Shown piece by piece: positions 23,115-31,998 of a stretch of 64,000 nt of DNA. Under the pieces are notes generated by a model. That model worked only from the letters and a program-made list of their open reading frames with translations, had not been told where the DNA came from and did not search any database. The stretch is from Parahaliea aestuarii. GTDB taxonomy: Bacteria; Pseudomonadota; Gammaproteobacteria; Pseudomonadales; Halieaceae. The first letter of the stretch is position 1, and every line of letters begins with the position of its first letter. The position numbers and the translations under genes were made by a program. The stretch is from contig NZ_VRYZ01000002.1 in NCBI RefSeq assembly GCF_008064635.1, forward strand, positions 186,001 to 250,000, written 5' to 3'.

Positions 23115-24502
23115 GGTGCCGTCACCCAGTTCAGCAAGCGCAGATCCACCGCCGCAAATGGCAGGCCGCGGGCAAAGCCGCGCCAGTCCTCCACCTTGCG
23201 GTGGGGAATGGCCTTGCCCGGCAGGGGCACCAGGCAGACCGTGCAGCGCAGTGAAGCCGGCAGGCTGGCCAGCAGGTCCGCCAGCTCCGCCACGGGCGGC
23301 TCCCAGGATTTGACGGCGACCAGCAGGTGCTCGATAACTGCGACATCCAGCGCGGCCAGTTCCCGACGGTCCTCGGCCAGGGTGCCCTGCCCCAGCGCCA
23401 GGATGTCGCTTTCATCCACTGCCGGCAGTTCTTCAAAACGGGCCGGCGGGGTATCGCCAAGGGCGCAGGCCCAGTCAACCAGCAACAGGCCCTCCGGCGC
23501 GGCCGGCGCAGCGTTCACATCCGCGGGACGGACAGTGGCCAGCTCATCCTCGCTGGCCTGGACAGAACGGGTGGACACCAGTTGCGCCGACATACGCGAA
23601 AGCACCAGATCTGCCCCCGGCAGGCCAACCAGACTGCGCCGCAACATACCGGGCGCCGTGGCTCGCGCCGCCAGCCACAACAACAGCCGCGGCAGCAGAG
23701 CGTAGACCAGCAGGCAGAGAAACAGGAAGGCCCACCAGCCGCGCATGTCTTCCAGCCCGGCGCGATCCAGCACCAGGGCCGCGTGGTGGCGGCTGCCGGC
23801 GACCACTTCCGGCGGTACCGTCGCCCAGGGCAGCCAACTGCCCCAGGGGGCGGCCAGGGCATCCACCAGCCCCTGCACCGCCCGGTCACCCGGGTTGAAG
23901 GTGGAACCCCAGACAAAGACAAAGTCGGTGAAGGCCGGCACCAGCACAAAGGCCAGCAGAGCGGCGAGCGTAAACAGCGCCCCCCACTCCTGGCCGTAGC
24001 GCAGGAACATCAGCCGCAGCACACCGCCCGCCTCGCGCAGGTAGCGGCGGTCCGGCAGGCCGCGCTCCGCCACCCAGCGCACCGGGCTGGCAGGCAGTCC
24101 AGCCGGCACAAAACCACTGAGGGTACGAATCAGAGTGATCGTGGATACGGCGCTCATGGCCAGTTGCAGGAATACAAAGACCAGCAGCAGAAAGAACACA
24201 TTCACCAGTCCCTGCCTGCTGCCGAGCAGGAATCCGGCCATGGCGGCAAAGCCGGCAACGAAGACAAAAAGCCGGGCCAGGTTCAGACCGAGCTGGCCGT
24301 GAAAGCTGCGCTTGCGATCTTCCTCACTGACCGGCGCCACGCGATCCAGCCAGAACAGCAGGCGCTCACCGGCATCGGCCGACTGGCAATCCCGGCCAAT
24401 CGCGTGGTCGCGCTGCTTCAGGACGTCCACGGCGAGGTCACGGTCCCGTTCCAGCTGGTCGGAAAGGCGATAGAGATCGCCGAGTTCAGGGTGCGCTGGC
24501 AC
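23111..24502 (-). CDS. DUF2868 family membrane protein
   Basis: 463 residues. Starts with GTG at 24502, with AAGGA at good spacing and an in-frame stop just upstream. Two membrane helices near residues 75-115 (LARLFVFVAGFAAMAGFLLG, VFFLLLVFVFLQLAMSAVSTI), two more near 180 and 285, then a soluble C-terminal region with an ATPase-like strand pattern (EGLLLVDWACALGD, IEHLLVAVKSWEPP). The DUF2868/DUF3482 gene pair recurs in proteobacteria, suggesting one membrane complex. First gene of a four-gene operon with the GTPase, iorA and iorB. Confidence 0.82.
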   Translation of the reverse strand: MPAHPELGDLYRLSDQLERDRDLAVDVLKQRDHAIGRDCQSADAGERLLFWLDRVAPVSEEDRKRSFHGQLGLNLARLFVFVAGFAAMAGFLLGSRQGLVNVFFLLLVFVFLQLAMSAVSTITLIRTLSGFVPAGLPASPVRWVAERGLPDRRYLREAGGVLRLMFLRYGQEWGALFTLAALLAFVLVPAFTDFVFVWGSTFNPGDRAVQGLVDALAAPWGSWLPWATVPPEVVAGSRHHAALVLDRAGLEDMRGWWAFLFLCLLVYALLPRLLLWLAARATAPGMLRRSLVGLPGADLVLSRMSAQLVSTRSVQASEDELATVRPADVNAAPAAPEGLLLVDWACALGDTPPARFEELPAVDESDILALGQGTLAEDRRELAALDVAVIEHLLVAVKSWEPPVAELADLLASLPASLRCTVCLVPLPGKAIPHRKVEDWRGFARGLPFAAVDLRLLNWVTAP

Positions 24503-24702
24503 AGCGATCCTTGTAGTTATGGGTCAGGCACATGGCCGCTATTCTACACAAGGTCGGTGGGCTGCGGCTGCATCTCATCGACTCTGCATTGACCCGGTAA
24601 CCCGCGAAGCTTGCTCTGTAGCGGCGGCCCTGTAGGCTAGGCGCTTGCAACCATTACGCAGCACCGATACTGCAACAGCGGCACACGGGGAGTCCGACAT
24701 CC

Positions 24703-25572
24703 ATGACCCAACGGCAAAAGTGGCCCATACGCTGGGACCTGCTGGTTCGCTACCGTTTTATCGAGACCCTGGTGCTGTGGGAGGGACGCCTGACCACCCG
24801 CCACCTCTGCGAAACCTTCGGCATCGGCCGCCAGCAGGCCAGCAAGGACATCAACACCTACCTGCGCGAAATCGGCCCGGGCAACCTGGAATACGACAAG
24901 TACCTCAAGGGTTACAAACCTTCCACAAGCTTCCAGCCCCGGGTGACCCGGGGCCTGGCCGACGAGTACCTGCACCTGATGGCGCGCAATAACGAGCTGT
25001 CCAACGTGTTCGAGTCGCTGGCGCTGAACGTCGCCAATGTCGAGGTGCTGTCGGTGCCGGTGCGGGACGTGGCGCCGCAGACCCTGCGCCCCATCATGCA
25101 GGCGGCGCGCCAGCAGTGCCGGCTGGAAGTGGACTACGTGTCGGTGAACAACCCGGACCGCGAAGGACGCATCATCGTCCCCCACACCGTGGTGTTCACA
25201 GGGTTGCGCTGGCATGTGCGCGCCTGGTGTGAAAAAAACCAGGGCTACCGGGATTTTGTCCTGAGCCGATTCCGCGATACGCCGGAAATCCTCGACGCAT
25301 CACCCCACGGCATCGACGGAGATAGCGAGTGGAACACCCACGTCGCCATCCGCCTGATCGCAGACCCGCGCCTGCGCCCCGAGCAACAGGCCGTGGTGCG
25401 CGCGGACTACGGGATGGAGGACGGCGTGCTGCAGATAGAGACCCGCGGCAAACTGGTGCCCTACGCGCTGCGACTGCTGCACATCGATCCGCGCGCGTCG
25501 CGCAAGGGTCCGGAAGCGCAGCAGATCGTGGTGGAGAACCTGGAGGAACTGAAGCCCTGGCTGGACTTCTGA
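24703..25572 (+). CDS. WYL-domain transcriptional regulator (BrxR/CapW-like)
   Basis: 289 residues. N-terminal winged helix with recognition helix in GRLTTRHLCETFGIGRQQAS-KDINTYL (residues 27-53), a linker, a WYL domain near 145-205 (TVVFTGLRWHVRAWCEKN, FVLSRFRDT) and a C-terminal WCX-type extension. This order and the ASKDINTYL helix resemble the BrxR/CapW family, which represses anti-phage operons and often senses nucleic-acid or nucleotide ligands. It lies divergent to DUF2868, 200 bases apart. No BREX or CBASS genes are present, so its target here may be the neighbouring operon or itself. Confidence 0.8.
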   Translation: MTQRQKWPIRWDLLVRYRFIETLVLWEGRLTTRHLCETFGIGRQQASKDINTYLREIGPGNLEYDKYLKGYKPSTSFQPRVTRGLADEYLHLMARNNELSNVFESLALNVANVEVLSVPVRDVAPQTLRPIMQAARQQCRLEVDYVSVNNPDREGRIIVPHTVVFTGLRWHVRAWCEKNQGYRDFVLSRFRDTPEILDASPHGIDGDSEWNTHVAIRLIADPRLRPEQQAVVRADYGMEDGVLQIETRGKLVPYALRLLHIDPRASRKGPEAQQIVVENLEELKPWLDF

Positions 25573-25585
25573 TTCCGGCCCGCGG

Positions 25586-26941
25586 TCAGTACACGTCGCG
25601 CCGGTAGCGCCCTTCCAGGCTGAGATCCTCAAGGCCGCGCTCGCCGAGTATCTCCAGCAGCAGGCGGTGCACGGCGGGGGCCATGCCCTCGAGGCTGCCG
25701 CAGACAAACACCGCCGCCCCTCGCGCCAGCCACGCCTGCAGTTCCTGCTGCTGTGCAGCCAGGGCATCCTGCACGTAACGCAGTGGCTCGTTGTCGCGGG
25801 AGTAGACCCGATCCAGCCTTTGCAGGTGGCCACTGCCCAGCCAGGCGGCCAGTTCATCGTCGAACAGACGGTCATGGGCGCGGGTTCGCTCGCCGAAGAG
25901 CAGCCAGTTGGCATGGGCCCCCACCTGCACCCGCGCCCGCAGGTGGGCCCGCAAACCGGCAATACCGGTACCGTTACCCACCAGGATCAGGGGGCGTTCC
26001 GGCGGCGGCGGATGGAAGGCCGGGTTGTCCCGCACCTGCAGGGCGAGTTCGCCTCCCATCGGCAGTTGCCGGGTGAGCCAGCCGGAGCCGACGCCGAAAC
26101 TGCCATCGTCCTTGCACACCTGCCGCACCAGCAGTTCCAGCGCGCCGTCGGAGGGCAGTGAGGCGATGGAGTACTCCCGCTGCACCGGGCCTTCGGGACC
26201 CTCCCGGGGGATATCGAGCACCGCGATATCCCCGGCCCTCCAGTCAACTCCCGGGGGCAGGCCCAGGCGCAGGTGGTATACGCCGGCGCCCGGTGAACCG
26301 GCATTGAGACACCGGCGATCCAGCACGGTGGCCGGCAAGCGTGCGCCCTGCCCCGCTCCGTCGACCACTGTCTCACCGGATTCCAGTACCGCGTTTTCCA
26401 GCAGGCGATTCTGCCACTCGACCAGGGCTCTGTCGTCGAGACGATCCACCGTCTGCGGAGCAAACATCGGCCTGGCACCCCGCTCCCGCAGGCCGCGATC
26501 AAGCGCCAGGCCGAAGCCGCAGAATTGACGGTATTCGCTATCCCCCAGCGCCAGCACCGCATAGTGCAGCCGGGACAGGGCAGCGCCGTCCTGCCCGCCG
26601 CCGCGCAGCCACAGGCGGGCGAAGCGCAGGGCGTTGTCCGGCGGCTCTCCCTCCCCGTAGGTACTGGCGATAAACAGGGCCAGATGCGCGTTTTCCAGAT
26701 CGGCGGCCTGCACCTGGTTCAGGGCCAACAGGGTTACCGGCCCGCGCCGGGCCAGCGTCTCTGCGTGGCGCTGCGCCAGTTTCCGGGCGCTGCCGCCCTG
26801 GCTGGCGTAGGCGATCAGGGTCGCACCTGCCGCCGCGGCCGGGCGCTGTGCATCGCGCACACGCAGGCACAGGCCGCACAGTAAAAGGTAGGCCAGCGCA
26901 AAGGCGCCAGCCTGCAGCCACTGTGCCGCACTGATAAACAC
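25586..26941 (-). CDS. Membrane-anchored flavodoxin/FNR-type reductase
   Basis: 451 residues if started at GTG 26941, the first sensible start after the upstream gene (25-base gap). One N-terminal membrane helix (FALAYLLLCGLCLRV), a flavodoxin domain from about residue 38 (LIAYASQGGSARKLAQ, then STYGEGEPPDNALRF), and an FAD/NADPH module of the sulfite-reductase alpha/P450-reductase type (REYSIASLPSDG, then LILVGNGTGIAGLRAHL, ending EGRYRRDVY). It would move electrons from NADPH through FAD and FMN. Position last in a Fur-boxed operon suggests reduction of ferric iron or a ferric chelate. Confidence 0.85.
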   Translation of the reverse strand: MFISAAQWLQAGAFALAYLLLCGLCLRVRDAQRPAAAAGATLIAYASQGGSARKLAQRHAETLARRGPVTLLALNQVQAADLENAHLALFIASTYGEGEPPDNALRFARLWLRGGGQDGAALSRLHYAVLALGDSEYRQFCGFGLALDRGLRERGARPMFAPQTVDRLDDRALVEWQNRLLENAVLESGETVVDGAGQGARLPATVLDRRCLNAGSPGAGVYHLRLGLPPGVDWRAGDIAVLDIPREGPEGPVQREYSIASLPSDGALELLVRQVCKDDGSFGVGSGWLTRQLPMGGELALQVRDNPAFHPPPPERPLILVGNGTGIAGLRAHLRARVQVGAHANWLLFGERTRAHDRLFDDELAAWLGSGHLQRLDRVYSRDNEPLRYVQDALAAQQQELQAWLARGAAVFVCGSLEGMAPAVHRLLLEILGERGLEDLSLEGRYRRDVY

Positions 26942-26966
26942 GGGAACGGCTTGCTTGCCAGCCTGT

Positions 26967-27794
26967 CTACAGCGGCAGTACCTCAAAGGTCGCGGTGTAA
27001 GTGCCGCGACGGCTGGTGGCGGGCGCCTCGGCGCGGTCGTCACTATATTCCGCTTCCAGGAAGTACATACCGGCTTGCGGCCAGTCGATGCTGACCTGCC
27101 CCTTGTCATCGCTGCTCAGTTTGATTTCCGCCTGGGCGTCGCGGTAGCGGCTGCCACCGGGGATCACCGCCACTTCTGCTCCTACAGCAGGCTCGCCATC
27201 AATGAGGAAGGTGAACGTGGCGGCTTCACCCGCGTACAGGTCGTTGGGATGGGTCACCGGTACCAGTTCCAGGCCGACATTGCTGGCTTTGAGGGCAGTC
27301 GTGCTGGGCGCGCCAGCGGTCACGAAGGTCTCCAGCCGGCGGGAACCCTGGGTGATTTGCAGGTTTTTGCCATCCATCGGCACATTCTTCTTGAAACCTT
27401 CCGGGTCCGGGCGCTCGCCGCGACCGGGCCAGAATTTGCGCTCGCCGTCGGCGGTTTCCCAGCGGGCGCTGAGACCGGCACTGGCGCTGTACACCTTGTA
27501 AGTGCCTGGCTGTGCCAGGTTGAGATCGAAATTGCTGCGGTGCTTGCCGCTGTGGGAGTTCTGCAATTCAACAGGCTGGCCGTCGGGGCCGATGGCCTGC
27601 ACGCCGTCCAGGCGCATGGCGTGATAGTCCGGGTGGAAGATATCGTTGGAGATGGCCGCGTCGAAGCTGACCCAGGGGTCATCGCTGGACAGCACGGTGG
27701 CCACTGGCAGGATCCATGCCCGGTGGGCGGAAACCGGAAGGGTGACACTTGCCGCGGTCAATGCCGCGGCCACAATTGCCAGGGTTTTCTTCAT
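26967..27794 (-). CDS. DUF4198 domain-containing exported protein
   Basis: 275 residues with signal peptide (MKKTLAIVAAALTAASVTLPVSAHR) and an AGGAAG-type ribosome-binding site. Mature protein starts HRAWILPVATVLS, typical of the DUF4198 family, with a C-terminal beta-sandwich (VTFTFLIDG-like, then QAGMYFLEAEYSDD). These periplasmic proteins often accompany nickel, cobalt or iron uptake systems; a metal-chelate binding role is inferred. Operon position between DUF2271 and the flavoreductase. Confidence 0.88.
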   Translation of the reverse strand: MKKTLAIVAAALTAASVTLPVSAHRAWILPVATVLSSDDPWVSFDAAISNDIFHPDYHAMRLDGVQAIGPDGQPVELQNSHSGKHRSNFDLNLAQPGTYKVYSASAGLSARWETADGERKFWPGRGERPDPEGFKKNVPMDGKNLQITQGSRRLETFVTAGAPSTTALKASNVGLELVPVTHPNDLYAGEAATFTFLIDGEPAVGAEVAVIPGGSRYRDAQAEIKLSSDDKGQVSIDWPQAGMYFLEAEYSDDRAEAPATSRRGTYTATFEVLPL

Positions 27795-27838
27795 ACTCGC
27801 TTCCTCTCGTTGTTGCGCTATATGGGTATGTGCGGCGT

Positions 27839-28351
27839 TCAGGGCGCCAGGATGAGTTTTACTGTTGCAAGTTCTTCATCACCGCTTGCGGCGGCTTCGA
27901 GGGTCTTTTGTGGTGGCCACTGGAAAGGCACTTCCAGCATTTCCCGACCACCGACCTCGCGGGCTGCCTCCACCATCAGGCGGTATTCGCCGGGGGCCAG
28001 GTCAGCGACCCTGTCGCTGAACACCAGGCGATGTTCACCGGGGCCTTTGGTCGCCCCGCTCAGGCCGTCGATGGGCATATCCAGCGAACGGCCGCTGCGA
28101 CGCCACCACTGGCGCATATCCTTGAGCCACTTCTCGCCCTCCTCGTCCTTCAGCTCAACGTCGTAGAGCACGGCCAGATTGGCGGCCACGCTGTTGTCCT
28201 CACGGGCTACCCACAGGGCCACATAGGGTTTGTGGTATTCCGCCACCTGCAGGCGGGGAATCCCCAGGTCCACCTCCAGGGTCTGGCCCTGGACAGCGCC
28301 GGCCAGGGCCAGGGCGGACAGGGGCAACAGGCGGGTGACACGTTTCAGCAT
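27839..28351 (-). CDS. DUF2271 domain-containing exported protein
   Basis: 170 residues. The ATG at 28351 follows GAGG and begins a signal peptide ([23 protein letters not shown]). The mature part has the DUF2271 layout: [30 protein letters not shown] near the start, [14 protein letters not shown] in the middle and [18 protein letters not shown] toward the end. Periplasmic; function unknown, but it travels with PepSY and DUF4198 genes in iron-related operons. Confidence 0.88.
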   Translation of the reverse strand: MLKRVTRLLPLSALALAGAVQGQTLEVDLGIPRLQVAEYHKPYVALWVAREDNSVAANLAVLYDVELKDEEGEKWLKDMRQWWRRSGRSLDMPIDGLSGATKGPGEHRLVFSDRVADLAPGEYRLMVEAAREVGGREMLEVPFQWPPQKTLEAAASGDEELATVKLILAP

Positions 28352-28361
28352 GGGAACCTCG

Positions 28362-29024
28362 TTATCGATGAACAAACAGAATGGCCAGCAGCAGGGGAAT
28401 CAGCAGCCCCAGCCCCACCACCGGCCAGGTGGCCGGGCGCGACGCGCTGTGCCGCAGCAGCAGCCACAGGCCGGTGATGCAAAACACCAGGCAGGCGACT
28501 GAAAAAATATCGATAAACCAGCGCCAGGCCTCGCCGCTATTGCGGCCCTTGTGCAGGTCATTCAGGTAGGAAATGAGGCCGCGGTCGGTGTCCTCGTAGA
28601 GCAGTTCGCCGCTGGCCAGGTCGATGGCCAGCCAGGCGTCGCCGCCCGGGCGCGGCAGCGGCAGATAGATTTCATCGTCGCTCCACTCCGCCAGCCGGCC
28701 TCCAGTATGGACCGACTGCTCACCCAACCAGTGGCGCAAACTGGCCGGCAGCCGGGCCTCGTCACCGGCGCTCGCCACACCGCTGCGCAATTCTTCGAGC
28801 AGGGCGTCCGGCAGGTTCAATTCCAGGGTTCGCACCTGGGGGCTGGCCTCGATCTGGCCGGCGTGGTTGAGGGTGATGCCGGTGACCGCAAACAGCAGCA
28901 TGCCCACCAGGCACAGGGCGGAACTGATCCAGTGCCATTGCCGCACTGACCCCAGCCAGATTGTTACCCGCGCCTTCTCCATCACACCGTTGCCACACTT
29001 GTTTACTCGCCGTTGCACCGTCAC
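28362..29024 (-). CDS. PepSY-associated membrane protein
   Basis: Up to 220 residues. First helix [27 protein letters not shown], a periplasmic PepSY region ([33 protein letters not shown]), then two C-terminal helices ([37 protein letters not shown]). Proteins of this build are proposed ferric-chelate reductase membrane subunits. Start is uncertain: GTG 29024 or 29018 has GGGGAG upstream; ATG 28982 fits the family N-terminus better but lacks a binding site. First gene of the Fur-boxed operon. Confidence 0.87.
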   Translation of the reverse strand: MTVQRRVNKCGNGVMEKARVTIWLGSVRQWHWISSALCLVGMLLFAVTGITLNHAGQIEASPQVRTLELNLPDALLEELRSGVASAGDEARLPASLRHWLGEQSVHTGGRLAEWSDDEIYLPLPRPGGDAWLAIDLASGELLYEDTDRGLISYLNDLHKGRNSGEAWRWFIDIFSVACLVFCITGLWLLLRHSASRPATWPVVGLGLLIPLLLAILFVHR

Positions 29025-29079
29025 CGCTCCCCTGAGCAGCTTCGTTCCACGGCCTTCGCATTGGCGGAGGATTCTAAAC

Positions 29080-29098
29080 AGGAATAATTATCATTACC
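29080..29098 (-). promoter_or_regulatory. Fur box upstream of PepSY operon
   Basis: On the minus strand the 19-mer GGTAATGATAATTATTCCT matches the Fur consensus at 14 of 19 positions by eye, including the core TAATGATAAT. It is about 56 bases before the first start of the PepSY/DUF2271/DUF4198/flavoreductase operon, consistent with iron repression. Confidence 0.75.
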
Positions 29099-29202
29099 AG
29101 AAAAAGCGACTCGCGGAAATGTAAAGAAGCGTTACACTGGCGGGCATGCCCCTTCTTCGGGGCGCACTTGCAACCACTACCGCACGCGTTGAGGATCACA
29201 CC

Positions 29203-29595
29203 ATGGCCAGACGCAGCACCGCCAACGCAGACTACCACCGCGCCTACAGCGAAGAGAGCTTCTGGTACAAACTACGCCGTTTTGCCTTTACCGCCGGCCG
29301 TGAACTGTCGGAAAAAGCCCTGATGCTCTACTACGCAGCGCGACGCCCGGAAACCCCGACCTGGGCCCGGGCCACCATCTACGGCGCCCTCGGCTACTTC
29401 ATCGCGCCGCTGGATGCGATTATCGATATTACCCCCGGCATCGGTTACACCGACGACCTCGGCGTGCTGGCGCTGGCCTTTATCACCGTGGCGCGCTACA
29501 TCGACGACGGCGTGCGCAGCCGCGCACGGCGCCGGGTGGATCGCCTGTTCGGCGCTGCCGTGCTGCCACCGGACGGTGAGCCTAGTGTGCGATAG
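29203..29595 (+). CDS. YkvA family protein (DUF1232)
   Basis: 130 residues, started at ATG 29203 with GAGG upstream; the longer frame to 29146 lacks support. The DUF1232 core is clear: ARATIYGALGYFIAPLDAI-IDITPGIGYTDDLGVLALA near residues 60-97, two short hydrophobic helices around the P-L-D motif. Membrane-associated protein of unknown function. Its end overlaps the convergent quinone oxidoreductase gene by 14 bases. Confidence 0.9.
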   Translation: MARRSTANADYHRAYSEESFWYKLRRFAFTAGRELSEKALMLYYAARRPETPTWARATIYGALGYFIAPLDAIIDITPGIGYTDDLGVLALAFITVARYIDDGVRSRARRRVDRLFGAAVLPPDGEPSVR

Positions 29596-30589
29596 TGAGT
29601 ACGATCTTGCCGATGTGCGCGCTGCTTTCCATCAGCCGGTGAGCCTCTGACGCCTCGGCCAGGGGGAAGGTCGCAGCCAGCACCGGCTTGATGGCACCGC
29701 TGGCATACGCGGGCCACACCTCGCGCGTCAGCGCCGTGGCAATGGCCGCCTTGTCGGCGGCGGAACGTGGCCGCAGGGTTGACGCCGTCAGAGTCAGGCG
29801 TTTCATCAGCAGCGGAACGAAATTCACCTCTGCGCTAAAACCCTGCTGGAAGGCAATATTGACGATGCGCCCGTCCAGCGCCGCCAGTTGCAGATTGCGA
29901 TTGACGTAGTCGCCACCGACCATGTCGAGGATGACATCCACGCCTTTTCCGCCAGTTACCTCTTTCAGCACTTCCAGAAAATCCTGCTCGCGGTAGTTCA
30001 CCGCCAGTTCGGCGCCCAGTGTTTCACAGGCGCGGCACTTGTCATTGCTGCCGGCGGTAGCAAACACCCTGGCGCCCCGAGCCCGGGCGATCTGGATGGC
30101 GGTGATACCGATCCCGGAACTGCCGCCGTGAACCAGAAGGCTTTCTCCGGCCCGTAAGCCGGCGCGGTCAAACACATTGCTCCACACGGTAAAGCAGGTT
30201 TCCGGCAGGCTGGCGGCCTCGACATCGGATAGCCCTGCCGGTACCGGCAGGCACTGTCCCGCCGGCGCCACCGCATAGGCGGCATAGCCGCCGCCATTGG
30301 TGAGGGCACAGACCCGGTCCCCGAGCTGCCACTGACTCACGCCATCGCCCAGGGCAACCACTGTGCCCGCAACCTCCAGGCCAGGCAGGTCGGAAGCTCC
30401 CGGAGGCGGTGGATAGAGGCCCAGCCGCTGCATGACATCGGGGCGATTGACCCCGGCCGCGTGCACCGCAATCAGTACCTCACCGGCTCCCGGTTGTGGC
30501 AGCGGACGTCGCGCACTGAGCAATACCTCGGGCCCGCCGGGCTCGCTGATTTCCACACAATCCATTTCGCTGGGCAGTTCACTGGGCAC
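29582..30589 (-). CDS. NAD(P)H-quinone oxidoreductase (PIG3/zeta-crystallin type)
   Basis: 335 residues, medium-chain reductase without the zinc cysteines. N-terminal GroES-like part (AAGVNRPDVMQRLGLYPPPPGAS, PGLEVAGTVVALG), then the Rossmann fold with LLVHGGSSGIGITAIQIARA near 145. PIG3-type enzymes reduce ortho-quinones with NADPH one electron at a time. Starts with GTG preceded by GGAG; an inner ATG at 30565 is the alternative. Confidence 0.92.
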   Translation of the reverse strand: MPSELPSEMDCVEISEPGGPEVLLSARRPLPQPGAGEVLIAVHAAGVNRPDVMQRLGLYPPPPGASDLPGLEVAGTVVALGDGVSQWQLGDRVCALTNGGGYAAYAVAPAGQCLPVPAGLSDVEAASLPETCFTVWSNVFDRAGLRAGESLLVHGGSSGIGITAIQIARARGARVFATAGSNDKCRACETLGAELAVNYREQDFLEVLKEVTGGKGVDVILDMVGGDYVNRNLQLAALDGRIVNIAFQQGFSAEVNFVPLLMKRLTLTASTLRPRSAADKAAIATALTREVWPAYASGAIKPVLAATFPLAEASEAHRLMESSAHIGKIVLTIAH

Positions 30590-30670
30590 GATTGAGTCTC
30601 CGGCAGAAAAGGGCTCATTCTGTCACAGCTGCTGCGCTATTGTTTGGTGGGATTCGGCTGGATGAATGAT

Positions 30671-31357
30671 TTAGCCAGGCTGGCTAAAGTGCTGGTAAAC
30701 CCGCAACTGCATTTCCACCAGCTGCCCGGCCAGGGCGGTCTGGCCACCAAACTCCCCCTCACCACCCAGGCCCCCGGGCCAGTGGGCGAAATAGGAATCT
30801 CCCTGCTCAGAGGCGAAAAAATTGTCGGCGTCGGCGGCCTCGTCGACCGCCAGCTGCCAGTTATTCACGCGCATGTGAACACCGAAACGCGGATGGGGGT
30901 GGGCCGCCAGGTACAGCAGTCTTTCCAGGCTGTGGCCGTCCAGCGGGCGATAGGCGGTCAGCCGCAGGCGCCCGCCGTCAGTGGGCGACAGGGCCGCCAG
31001 CATGGAGCCGTCGCGCTCCAGGGTGATCAGTTCCCGCGCGCTGTCCACCGGGCCCAGTTCCAGCCACCAGCGCTCGTCGCTGGCGACCCGTGGCGGGGCC
31101 AGGCCGCGCGAGACAGCACCGCAGTAGGGCGGCACCCCGGCCAGCTGTTCCAGCAGGCATTGCATGCGATACTCCAGCGCCTCCCAGTCGGCGTGACGCC
31201 GGGCGCTGTCACACTGTAATTGAAAGAGTTCCTGTAGCTGTGACTGGCTGTCGTCAGTCGGCGCCCGGGCGCTGCGCTCCGCGGCGAGGGCCGGGGAATG
31301 AGAGTGACGGTATCCGGGCAGGCCGGTATGTCCTTTCGGGACAGAAATGTTGGGCAT
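30671..31357 (-). CDS. Hypothetical protein, soluble
   Basis: 228 residues from ATG 31357, which has a strong AAGGAGGAG upstream. No signal peptide or membrane helix. The first 45 residues are polar and probably disordered (MPNISVPKGHTGLPGYRHSH, then S/A/D-rich). The rest is compact and rich in Leu, Arg and Trp, with segments such as WEALEYRMQCLLEQLAG, ERWWLELGPVDSARELITLE and HPRFGVHMRVNNWQLAVDE. I do not recognise the family. Neighbours give no functional hint. Confidence 0.75.
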   Translation of the reverse strand: MPNISVPKGHTGLPGYRHSHSPALAAERSARAPTDDSQSQLQELFQLQCDSARRHADWEALEYRMQCLLEQLAGVPPYCGAVSRGLAPPRVASDERWWLELGPVDSARELITLERDGSMLAALSPTDGGRLRLTAYRPLDGHSLERLLYLAAHPHPRFGVHMRVNNWQLAVDEAADADNFFASEQGDSYFAHWPGGLGGEGEFGGQTALAGQLVEMQLRVYQHFSQPG

Positions 31358-31501
31358 GGCAGGCTCCTCCTTGAGCATATTGGCCTGTCGGCCGGCCGGG
31401 CATTCCATACCCGACACCTGCATACCAGACTATCGCGCTCCCGGTCGATTACAAGGCGGCGCTGTCCGCTCTGAGCAGCCGTTCACAGAACGGCCCTCGC
31501 A

Positions 31502-31918
31502 CTACTTCAAAAACGCGCTGGCCGCGTTCATCAAACCGCCGAGTCCCCCGGACGATTGCAGCAGGCTGCCGCCGCTGCTGGCCTTGTCCATCAGCTGGGG
31601 CAGCACATCGGACAGGCCCTGGGCGGCGGTGCCGGTGTCGGTGCCCACCTTGCCGGCAAAGTCCGCGACATTGCCCTCGCCCAGTATGTCCATAATCGAG
31701 CTGGCGGAAATCGGGGCGTTGGCGCCATCGCCGAGCCAGGATTCCAACGCCGACTGCAAGCCGCCGCTGGCCATCATCTGACTGGCGAGGCCAGCCAGGT
31801 CAATACCGCCCTGCCCATCCCCCAGCAAGCCACTGAGAGCACTGCGAATAGTATCGCTGTCAACCGTGAGGCCGAGGTTGTCCGACAGTAACTGGGCACC
31901 GAGTTCGATAAGGTCCAT
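31502..31918 (-). CDS. YidB-like DUF937 family protein
   Basis: 138 residues from ATG 31918 with AGGAG upstream. The YidB-like pattern is visible: short helices with repeated ALSGLLGDG, LASQMMASGGLQSALESWLGDGANAPIS and SSIMDILG, then a glycine/serine-rich C-terminus. These small acidic helical proteins have no assigned function. The longer frame starts with TTG and is unlikely. Confidence 0.85.
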   Translation of the reverse strand: MDLIELGAQLLSDNLGLTVDSDTIRSALSGLLGDGQGGIDLAGLASQMMASGGLQSALESWLGDGANAPISASSIMDILGEGNVADFAGKVGTDTGTAAQGLSDVLPQLMDKASSGGSLLQSSGGLGGLMNAASAFLK

Positions 31919-31998
31919 GGCTGTGTTCTCCTGCAAAGGCGGCGGGTGCTAAAGTCTCATGCAGTATAGTGCAGCCCGCTCGCGCCGCCAGCGGCTGC

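Noticed and set aside
23111-25572. A full BREX or CBASS anti-phage locus
   Set aside because: Only the WYL regulator resembles such systems; no BrxC/PglZ, cyclase, or nuclease genes are nearby.
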